Assembly: GCA_947087145.1 (NCBI GenBank)
Contig: CAMUBM010000036.1
Location: 1-7,048 of the forward strand
Length of the DNA stretch: 7,048 nucleotides
Direction of reading: 5' to 3'
From: an uncultured Mycoplasmatota bacterium
GTDB taxonomy: Bacteria; Bacillota_I; Bacilli_A; RF39; UBA660
Each line of letters starts with the position of its first letter. Position 1 is the stretch's first letter. This document shows positions 1-5,751 of this stretch, piece after piece. The notes under the pieces are model-generated. The model did not search any database. It was not told the DNA's origin and saw only the letters and a program-made list of their open reading frames with translations. Position numbers and translations under genes: made by a program.

Positions 1-29
1 GCTACGATAGAATTTATTAGTAAAAACAT
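1..29 (-). CDS. 5' end of an unidentified leftward gene, cut by the window edge
   Basis: On the minus strand an ATG at 29-27 opens a frame reading MFLLINSIV before the window ends. The start is supported by AGGTGA at 40-35 with a 5-nt spacer. The 14 bases from that site through the ATG match the start region of the neighbouring 3D-domain gene at 13 positions (AGGTGA, then C or T, then AAATATG). The visible nine residues are mostly hydrophobic, which could be a membrane segment or signal peptide, but this is too short to name a family. It lies in the same direction as the 3D-domain gene and is separated from it by a terminator-like hairpin, so it may be its own transcription unit. It could also be a chance ATG. 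Confidence 0.42.
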
Positions 30-34
30 ATTTG

Positions 35-40
35 TCACCT
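35..40 (-). promoter_or_regulatory. Shine-Dalgarno site of the left-edge gene
   Basis: AGGTGA on the minus strand, five bases before the ATG at 29-27. It matches the anti-SD end of 16S rRNA and is the same element used by the next leftward gene. It is the main reason for calling a gene start at the edge. Confidence 0.45.
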
Positions 41-89
41 GCTGTATTGTATGCATATATTTTTTTTGCGTATTGGCGTTTTTATTAAT

Positions 90-119
90 AAAAATAAAAA
101 AGTGTTTGGTTAACACTTT
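90..119 (-). terminator. Intrinsic terminator after the 3D-domain gene
   Basis: On the minus strand an 8-bp perfect stem (AAAGTGTT at 99-106 on the plus strand, AACACTTT at 112-119) has a 5-nt loop and is followed by TTTATTTTT (98-90). It starts 28 bases after the stop codon of the leftward 3D-domain gene. The stem has only three G-C pairs, so termination may be partial. The adjacent 16-bp AT-only palindrome at 79-94 lengthens the AT-rich tail. The rest of the 118-base gap between the two leftward genes shows no other clear signal. Confidence 0.6.
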
Positions 120-147
120 AATAAATTTTCATTTTATGTTTATTTTG

Positions 148-720
148 TTACCAAGAAACGTATATATCTACAACTCCCACTTCTGGGCCTGTATCATATA
201 CTTTTGCTGGTCCTAATGATGTCATTACTGTAGAGCCTTTTGGTAAATAACTTTCATTTGCAGCAACACAAATATAACCTAATTCGTCTCTTATTGTTCC
301 ATCTTGTGCTACATGTCTACCGGGAATGTCTAAGCCTCCACCTGGTAATACTTTTTCAGAATAATAAGTTTCTTGGTGGTTATCAAAATTAATTCTTCCA
401 GCCCTTTTGGTTAAACGAACATCAGAAACTTCATAAGCAGCATCGTATTGTAATGGCGTTCCATTAAAACTTCGTTCTGCATTTTCTAGAGGAGCTTGAG
501 GAGATACTGATGCTAATTGATTTTCTACATTTGTAGGTACTGGTTCGACTGTTACTGTTTCTGTTTCAGTTGGCATGGGAGTTATGTTTACTTCTTCTAC
601 CGTTTTTGCAACTTGGGAGTCTATGCTCCCTACAATGGCTCCATTATTTATAATTTTTCCAGCGGGTAGGATATGGATATCCGTTTTTACATTGTTTTTT
701 ATTTTTTGGATTTCAGACAT
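148..720 (-). CDS. 3D-domain (double-psi beta-barrel) putative cell-wall protein without signal peptide
   Basis: A 190-residue protein. Residues 1-45 are hydrophilic with no Sec signal or lipobox. Residues 46-80 are an acidic Pro/Thr/Glu/Val-rich linker. Residues about 98-190 form the conserved domain: ETYYSEKVLPGGG (117-129), IPGRHV (132-137), the CVA...LPKGS stretch (151-163), YDTG (175-178) and VDIY (184-187). The last blocks match the 3D domain, named for three aspartates and related to the barrel of lytic transglycosylases such as MltA. D176 and D185 are present, while the first aspartate position appears to be N155. The ATG at 720 is preferred over an in-frame GTG at 729 because that GTG lies inside the SD (AAGGTGAT, 732-725). 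The gene is divergent from essC. By inference it is a T7SS substrate or accessory acting on peptidoglycan; binding without catalysis is also possible. Confidence 0.8.
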   Translation of the reverse strand: MSEIQKIKNNVKTDIHILPAGKIINNGAIVGSIDSQVAKTVEEVNITPMPTETETVTVEPVPTNVENQLASVSPQAPLENAERSFNGTPLQYDAAYEVSDVRLTKRAGRINFDNHQETYYSEKVLPGGGLDIPGRHVAQDGTIRDELGYICVAANESYLPKGSTVMTSLGPAKVYDTGPEVGVVDIYVSW

Positions 721-724
721 ATTT

Positions 725-733
725 ATCACCTTT
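725..733 (-). promoter_or_regulatory. Shine-Dalgarno site deciding the start of the 3D-domain gene
   Basis: AAAGGTGAT on the minus strand with a 4-nt spacer to the ATG at 720-718. It contains the alternative GTG (729-727), which rules that codon out as the main start. The same AGG(G)TGAT style is used by essC across the intergenic region. Confidence 0.75.
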
Positions 734-742
734 TCATTTATT

Positions 743-771
743 AGTATACCATATTTTTGTTATTTTCATAA
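743..771 (-). promoter_or_regulatory. Extended -10 promoter of the 3D-domain gene
   Basis: On the minus strand TGGTATACT (751-743) gives an extended -10 (TGn plus TATACT). With a 17-nt spacer the -35 position (771-766) reads TTATGA, a weak match, as is usual for extended -10 promoters. The predicted start near 736 leaves a leader of about 16 nt before the ATG, with the SD fully inside it. It mirrors the essC promoter on the other strand. Confidence 0.55.
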
Positions 772-810
772 AATCTTATGGCAAATTTCATAAAAATAAA
801 GGAATTTATG
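764..810. promoter_or_regulatory. Candidate operator: repeated CATAA/TTATG half-sites between divergent promoters
   Basis: The 10-mer TTTCATAAAA occurs at 764-773 and again at 786-795, 22 bases apart (about two helical turns). Read as half-sites, CATAA at 767 pairs with TTATG at 776-780 (4-base gap), and CATAA at 789 pairs with TTATG at 806-810 (12-base gap). The first repeat covers the -35 position of the leftward promoter and the second covers that of the essC promoter, so one regulator could act on both. The region is AT-rich, so some of this can arise by chance. Confidence 0.35.
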
Positions 811-819
811 TGATATACT
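811..819 (+). promoter_or_regulatory. Extended -10 promoter of essC
   Basis: TGATATACT gives an extended -10 (TGn at 811-813, TATACT at 814-819). The -35 position about 17 bases upstream (791-796) is A/T only and falls in the second TTTCATAAAA repeat. The predicted start near 826 gives a leader of about 17 nt that still contains the whole SD. The core -10 hexamer is the same TATACT as in the divergent promoter. Confidence 0.55.
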
Positions 820-829
820 TGATTATAAT

Positions 830-838
830 AAGGGTGAT
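830..838 (+). promoter_or_regulatory. Shine-Dalgarno site deciding the essC start
   Basis: AAGGGTGAT with a 4-nt spacer to the ATG at 843. It rejects the in-frame upstream ATG at 810, which has no SD, overlaps the -10 region and would add 11 residues (MIYLIIIRVIL) before the FHA-like domain. Confidence 0.75.
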
Positions 839-842
839 ACTA

Positions 843-3800
843 ATGAAAATTACTTTATACTTACCGGATAAGATTTTAAAATTTAAATTACCATATATTG
901 TCTCTGGGCAATTTTCATTTGATGCAAATGAAGAGGAAGAAAGTAAACTGATTCATATTGAAGCACGTAATGGAAAGTGGGTATTGTTAAGTACAAGTGA
1001 GGTTTCTTTAGCGGATAAAAATAGTTACGTAAAAGAAATTATTCTTACTCCTAATCAATTTTATACTTTAGAAAAAAATAAAGTAAAGTATACCATTTAT
1101 GTAAGTCCTCTTTCGTTTACAGGAATGTGTGCTTATACTTATGGGGAACAAGCTAGTTTTACACTTGGAAATACGAGCAGTAGTACAATTTGTTATTCTA
1201 CGAATTATTTGAATGGATTAACGTTAACATTTACTCATTCTAATAATCAACTTACTTTCACCAAGACAGGACTTCCTACTGTTTATGTTAATCGTAAATT
1301 TTTAGATAAAAACTTTTGCCAACTCTTTTTTGGAGATGAACTTGAAGTTTATGGACTTACGATCCTGTTTTTAAAAAATGTACTTTTATTTACTATTATG
1401 CCAAATGTGACGATTTCTGCTCGGGGAGGGGGTATCTTAAAGCCTTTTGTTTTCCCTGATGCAGAAGTTCCAGAAAATAGAGAAGTAAAAGATGTAGATT
1501 TGTATCAAAAAGAGGACTATTATTCGAAGTCTCCTCGTCTTCGTCGTGTCATTACTACGAAAGAAATTTCTTTTAGCACGCCGCCACGGAATAATTCGCA
1601 AGGGGAAATGCCTTTATTTTTAGTCATTGGTCCAATGCTTACAATGGGAATTACTTCTTTAACGATGTTTGCCAATACTTTCATACGTCTTCAAAATGGG
1701 GAGACAACATTCAAAAATTCTTGGGCGCAGCTTGTAACGAGTAGTGTTATGTTTGTTTCAATGCTTTTGTGGCCTCTTTTAACACAGTGGTATAATCGTC
1801 GTCAGAAGAAGCGACTTGCTTTGGAAATTAAAGAAAAGTATACGAAATATTTAAATGAAAAACGTTTGGAACTCGAAAAGGAAAGAGAACAACAAAAAAT
1901 TATTTTGTATGAAAATTTAATTCCTTTGGAAGATTGTTTACAAATTATCCAAAATAAAAATATTCATTTTTGGGATAAAAGATTGGACCAAAGTGATTTT
2001 TTAGTGGTTCGTCTTGGGATTGGACGTGAGTTTTTGGATGTTAAGATTTCTTATCCAGAGGAAGGATTTACGATTGAAGAAAATGAATTAAAAGATCGTG
2101 CAGACGATTTGGTAAGAGAATTCGAGTATATTGAGAATGTTCCACTCGGGTATTCTTTGTATGAAAATAAAATAACAGCGATTATGGGAACGCATGAAAA
2201 GTCTATTTATTTTGCCCAAAATTTGCTTTTACAGATTATGACTTTTTATAGTTATGAAGATGTGAAAATTGTGTTGTTTACGAACGAAGCCAGAAAAGAA
2301 GAATGGAAGTTTTTAAAGTATCTTCCTCATAGTTTTTCGAATGAACGGGATTTTCGTTTTGTTTCTACTTGTAAAGAAGATGCTAAAAAACTTGCTGTTT
2401 ACATAAGTACAATGTTACAGATGCGTAAGTCTAAAGAAGCAACCCCTCCTCATAAACCTCATTATATTTTAGTGATTGACGAATGGGATTCGATTTATCA
2501 AAATGATAGTATTAAGGAACTTACTGAAATCGATGATGATTTAGGCTTTAGTTTGCTTATTTTAGAAAATAGGATGGGAAAACTTCCTAGTAAGTGTAAT
2601 AATTTTATTTCTTTGGATGGGGCTTCTTCTAAGGTGTTAAAGAATTCTTATGATGAGCAAGTACAAATGTTTTTTAAAGAAGAAATTCATTATAATCTTC
2701 CTATGTTTCCAATTGCTAAGAATATGGCGAATGTTCCTATTGAGTTTGAGGAGGGCTTTAATGAGCTACCCAATGCAATTTCTTTTTTGGAGATGGAACG
2801 GGTTGGAAAAGTCGATGGTTTGAATATTTTAAATCGTTGGAATTCGAATGATGCTACGAGTAGTTTGCGTGCTGAAATTGGTGTAGATGCTCATGGGGAT
2901 TTGATGTATTTGGATTTGCATGAAAAGGCGCATGGACCGCATGGACTGATTGCAGGTATGACGGGTTCTGGTAAATCTGAGTTTATTATTACTTATATTT
3001 TATCGATGGCTATGAATTATAGTCCAGATGATGTATCTTTTATTTTAATTGATTATAAAGGAGGAGGACTTGCTTTTGCTTTTGAAAATCAAGCTACTGG
3101 TAAGAGTTTGCCGCATCTTTCTGGAACGATTACTAATTTAGATAAAGCAGAGATGGATCGGACTCTTGTAAGTATTGATAGTGAAGTAAAACGTCGTCAG
3201 CAGGTATTTAATGAAGCAAGAGATTACCTTGGAGAAAGTACCATTGATATTTATAAGTACCAGACGTATTTTAAAGAGGGAAAATTACAAGAAGCGGTGC
3301 CACATTTATTTATTATTTGTGATGAGTTTGCTGAATTAAAGGCACAACAACCTGATTTTATGGACAATTTGATAAGTGTTGCTCGTATTGGACGTAGTTT
3401 AGGAGTTCATTTAATTCTTGCTACTCAAAAGCCAAGTGGTGTTGTCAATGATCAAATTTGGTCTAATACGAAATTTCGTGTTTGTTTAAAAGTACAGGAT
3501 GAGTCTGATAGTAAGGAAATGTTAAAGAGACCGGAGGCAGCAGCGATTAAACAAACGGGAAGATTTTATTTACAAGTGGGGTATGACGAATATTTTGCTT
3601 TGGGTCAATCTGCATGGTGTGGAGCTAAGTATTATCCAAGCGACAAAGTCATTAAACAAGTGGATAAGAGTTTGAATTTTATAACAAATTGCGGAGAAGT
3701 TTATAAAAGTATTCAAGCTTCTAACAATATAAAAGTAGAGGCACAGGGAGAGCAACTTGCAGCGATTCTGGACCAGATTATTTCGATTGCTCGTGCAACC

Positions 3801-5399
3801 GGAAAACAAGCGAATCGTTTGTGGCTTCCGAATATTCCTGAGGTGTTGGTAGAGAGTGATTTGGAGAGTAAGTATGGTATTGTTCCTATTCCTTATCATG
3901 TCACAGCTATCCTTGGAGAGTTTGATGCACCGGAACGTCAAGAGCAAGGAATTGTTACTTATCCTATGCTAGAGTCTGGAAATACTATCGTGTATGGTAA
4001 TGACGGTAAGGAAAGAGAAATGTTTTTGGATACGCTTATTTATTCTTGTTGTAAAAACCATTCTACCGATGAAGTGAATTTCTATATTATTGATTATGGT
4101 TCTGAGGCTTTACGAAAGTACCAAAATTTACTTCATGTAGGAGGCATTGTATTTGCTGGAGAAGACGAAAAGTTTTATAATTTATTAAAGTTAATTCGGG
4201 AAGATTTACAAAAACGAAAGAAAGCTTTTGCTGATTATGGAGGAAGTTATCAAAATTATTTGAAAGTAAGTCAGGAGAAAAAGCCTTTAAAGGTAGTGAT
4301 TATCAATAATTATGATTCTTTGTATGAAAATTATCCAGAAATATATGAAGAGATGCCCGAACTTGTTCGTGACTCTGAACGTTTAGGAATTGTGTTTGTT
4401 TTTACTGCCGCTGCGATTAATTCCGTTCCTAGTAAAATTACACAAAGCTGTAAAAATATGTATGCTTTTAAGTTAAAGGATACCAGCGATTATATTTCTG
4501 TTTTTGGGGTGCGTACTAAAATTATGCCAAGAGACATTTTAGGACGAGGAGTCATCAACAATGATGGTTTGCATGAATTTCAGGTTTGTGCTATAAAGAA
4601 GACAGAGGAAGAGGCCAGTGAATATTTGCCTGTGTTTATAGAAGAACAAAATAAGAAGAACGAACGGATTGCGAAAAAAATTCCGACACTTCCAGAAATT
4701 GTTCGTTTGGGGGATATTAAGGAAGAGTTAAAGTCATTAAGTCATTTTCCAGTGGGAATTAGTAAGAAGGAACTTGAAATTGTTACAATGGATTTTTCAA
4801 TGAATACGGGAAATCTCATTGCTTCTAATAAGTTATCCAATACGGAGAAGTTTGTCAAAAGTATTTTGTATCTTTTCCGTTTGCTTTCAAATACGAATGT
4901 TTTAGTCGTTGATCCATTAAAGAGTCTTTCTTTAGATAAGATGCAATATCCTAATTATTATACGGAAAATTTTAGTGAGGTTATTTCTCAAATTATTCTT
5001 TACATAAAAAATTTAATTGAAGTGAAGAGTGAAGGCCGAGGAGTTTTACTCATTTATGGATTTAGTAAATTTGTGGATAAGTTAGAAGATAAAAGTGTTC
5101 TTACCAATTTGTTTCAAGTTATGAAAGAATATGAGTATTTTTCTTGTATTGCTGTTGATGATGCGCCAAAGTTAAAAACTTATGCTTTTGAAGCTTGGTT
5201 TACGAGTAGTTTTTCTACGAATGATGGTATTTGGATTGGTAGAGGACTTGCTGAACAAAATTTATTTCGTCTATCTAATATTACTAAGGAAATGATGGCG
5301 GATTATAAAACGGATATGGGATATATAGTGAGTGAAAATATGGGTACACTTGTAAAATTTGTTGATTTGTTTACTAAGGAGGAAGAAAATGAAGAATAA
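843..5399 (+). CDS. essC: T7SSb motor ATPase EssC (FtsK/SpoIIIE family, YukB type)
   Basis: 1518 residues, close to the roughly 1480-1495 of S. aureus EssC and B. subtilis YukB. Order: two FHA-like domains (about 1-95 and 98-195, no canonical phosphopeptide SxxH); two membrane segments (about 256-280 and 294-316); a charged coiled coil (about 321-355); then four RecA-like modules. D0 (about 420-600) has GTHEKS (449-454) and VIDEWDS around D546/E547. D1 (about 680-930) is intact: Walker A GMTGSGKSE (705-713, K711), IDYKGGG (736-742), Walker B D827/E828 and ATQKPSG from 860. D2 has a broken P-loop (GNDGKERE, 1052-1059) and IINNYD (1153-1158). D3 is also degenerate (IASNKLSNTEK, from 1326). Family knowledge: a hexameric membrane motor that recognises and drives export of WXG100/LXG substrates. 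It is first in an operon with the overlapping yukD-like gene. Confidence 0.95.
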   Translation: MKITLYLPDKILKFKLPYIVSGQFSFDANEEEESKLIHIEARNGKWVLLSTSEVSLADKNSYVKEIILTPNQFYTLEKNKVKYTIYVSPLSFTGMCAYTYGEQASFTLGNTSSSTICYSTNYLNGLTLTFTHSNNQLTFTKTGLPTVYVNRKFLDKNFCQLFFGDELEVYGLTILFLKNVLLFTIMPNVTISARGGGILKPFVFPDAEVPENREVKDVDLYQKEDYYSKSPRLRRVITTKEISFSTPPRNNSQGEMPLFLVIGPMLTMGITSLTMFANTFIRLQNGETTFKNSWAQLVTSSVMFVSMLLWPLLTQWYNRRQKKRLALEIKEKYTKYLNEKRLELEKEREQQKIILYENLIPLEDCLQIIQNKNIHFWDKRLDQSDFLVVRLGIGREFLDVKISYPEEGFTIEENELKDRADDLVREFEYIENVPLGYSLYENKITAIMGTHEKSIYFAQNLLLQIMTFYSYEDVKIVLFTNEARKEEWKFLKYLPHSFSNERDFRFVSTCKEDAKKLAVYISTMLQMRKSKEATPPHKPHYILVIDEWDSIYQNDSIKELTEIDDDLGFSLLILENRMGKLPSKCNNFISLDGASSKVLKNSYDEQVQMFFKEEIHYNLPMFPIAKNMANVPIEFEEGFNELPNAISFLEMERVGKVDGLNILNRWNSNDATSSLRAEIGVDAHGDLMYLDLHEKAHGPHGLIAGMTGSGKSEFIITYILSMAMNYSPDDVSFILIDYKGGGLAFAFENQATGKSLPHLSGTITNLDKAEMDRTLVSIDSEVKRRQQVFNEARDYLGESTIDIYKYQTYFKEGKLQEAVPHLFIICDEFAELKAQQPDFMDNLISVARIGRSLGVHLILATQKPSGVVNDQIWSNTKFRVCLKVQDESDSKEMLKRPEAAAIKQTGRFYLQVGYDEYFALGQSAWCGAKYYPSDKVIKQVDKSLNFITNCGEVYKSIQASNNIKVEAQGEQLAAILDQIISIARATGKQANRLWLPNIPEVLVESDLESKYGIVPIPYHVTAILGEFDAPERQEQGIVTYPMLESGNTIVYGNDGKEREMFLDTLIYSCCKNHSTDEVNFYIIDYGSEALRKYQNLLHVGGIVFAGEDEKFYNLLKLIREDLQKRKKAFADYGGSYQNYLKVSQEKKPLKVVIINNYDSLYENYPEIYEEMPELVRDSERLGIVFVFTAAAINSVPSKITQSCKNMYAFKLKDTSDYISVFGVRTKIMPRDILGRGVINNDGLHEFQVCAIKKTEEEASEYLPVFIEEQNKKNERIAKKIPTLPEIVRLGDIKEELKSLSHFPVGISKKELEIVTMDFSMNTGNLIASNKLSNTEKFVKSILYLFRLLSNTNVLVVDPLKSLSLDKMQYPNYYTENFSEVISQIILYIKNLIEVKSEGRGVLLIYGFSKFVDKLEDKSVLTNLFQVMKEYEYFSCIAVDDAPKLKTYAFEAWFTSSFSTNDGIWIGRGLAEQNLFRLSNITKEMMADYKTDMGYIVSENMGTLVKFVDLFTKEEENEE
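5376..5382 (+). promoter_or_regulatory. Shine-Dalgarno site of the yukD-like gene, inside essC
   Basis: AAGGAGG, a perfect SD core, six bases before the ATG at 5389. It lies in the last codons of essC, where it encodes part of the acidic tail. It selects 5389 over the in-frame upstream ATG at 5359 and suggests translational coupling to essC. Confidence 0.8.
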
Positions 5400-5676
5400 G
5401 GTTTTGGTGCATGTACTTGTACCAGAGTTGGATGCTGATTTTGATTTGTTTATTCCCGTGAATGAACTTATTTGGAAAATAGAAAAATTGTTATTAAAAT
5501 CTGTAAGTGATTTGTGTACTATTCCTATAGAAAGTGATGCTCGTTATGTACTTATGAACAAGGATAGTAATCGTATTTATAGTAACAATGAACAAGTAAT
5601 CAATACGGATATTCGAAATGGAACAGAACTTCTTTTGTTTTCTCAGGCTAGAACAATAGGGTTTGGGGAAATGTAA
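5389..5676 (+). CDS. esaB: YukD/EsaB-like ubiquitin-fold T7SS protein
   Basis: A 95-residue protein, slightly longer than B. subtilis YukD or S. aureus EsaB (about 80). It shows the YukD pattern: an N-terminal beta hairpin (VLVHVLVPELDADFDLFIP), a helix (NELIWKIEKLLLKSV), then YVLMNKDSNRIY and a closing strand, GTELLLF. An extra C-terminal tail (SQARTIGFGEM) follows. There is no signal peptide or membrane segment, so it is cytosolic. In characterised systems this small protein is needed for, or regulates, T7SSb function, and the fold resembles the ubiquitin-like domain of EccD; there is no sign of a conjugation-type diglycine end. The first 11 bases overlap the end of essC. Here it follows essC, whereas in the S. 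aureus ess and B. subtilis yuk operons it precedes it. Assignment rests on fold pattern and position. Confidence 0.85.
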   Translation: MKNKVLVHVLVPELDADFDLFIPVNELIWKIEKLLLKSVSDLCTIPIESDARYVLMNKDSNRIYSNNEQVINTDIRNGTELLLFSQARTIGFGEM

Positions 5677-5712
5677 AATCTACTGTTTTCCCCACTTTCT
5701 AGCCTTTATATT
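5645..5712 (+). terminator. Nested hairpin at the yukD 3' end, possible partial terminator
   Basis: There are two perfect nested stems. The outer is AGGCTAGAA (5645-5653) with TTCTAGCCT (5697-5705). The inner is TGGGGAAA (5664-5671) with TTTCCCCA (5687-5694), loop 15 nt. The left arms lie inside the yukD coding region and the right arms lie after the stop. The tail (TTATATT from 5706) is a poor U-tract, so this may attenuate or stabilise the mRNA end rather than stop transcription fully. No convincing promoter is seen between here and the next gene. Confidence 0.5.
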
Positions 5713-5720
5713 AAGAAAAA

Positions 5721-5737
5721 AATAAATAGGATTTATT
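5721..5737. repeat. Short AT-only inverted repeat before the next gene's SD
   Basis: AATAAAT (5721-5727), loop AGG, ATTTATT (5731-5737). It ends five bases before the GGAGG site. It has no G-C pairs, so the structure would be weak, and a role in translation is only possible. Confidence 0.25.
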
Positions 5738-5741
5738 ACAT

Positions 5742-5746
5742 GGAGG
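5742..5746 (+). promoter_or_regulatory. Shine-Dalgarno site of the large downstream gene
   Basis: GGAGG, five bases before the ATG at 5752. An in-frame ATG at 5740 overlaps this site and lacks its own SD, so 5752 is the better start. Confidence 0.75.
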
Positions 5747-5751
5747 TAGTT

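Noticed and set aside
46..51. TACAAT on the minus strand as a -10 for the left-edge gene
   Set aside because: The predicted start would fall inside the SD and no -35 or properly spaced TG is present.
1..210. Rightward open frame from base 1 to a stop at 208-210 with a hydrophobic stretch
   Set aside because: It runs through the leftward terminator and the end of the 3D-domain gene on the opposite strand; AT-rich DNA readily yields such hydrophobic frames. It could only be real as the tail of a gene starting outside the window.
421..435. YxxxD (Y96-D100) in the 3D-domain protein as a mycobacterial-type T7SS signal
   Set aside because: The motif is short and expected by chance, and it is not set after a helical hairpin as in known ESX substrates.
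575..793. Rightward 72-codon hydrophobic frame across the start of the 3D-domain gene
   Set aside because: It is antisense to a well-supported gene start and its two promoter elements, has no SD, and its hydrophobic look is what the complement of this coding sequence gives.
824..829. Perfect TATAAT upstream of essC
   Set aside because: Transcription from it would start near 836, inside the SD, and it has no upstream TG or -35. The TGATATACT just upstream fits better.
3570..3947. Leftward 125-codon frame inside essC
   Set aside because: It lies fully antisense to the D1-D2 region of essC, has no family-like pattern and no SD-supported start.
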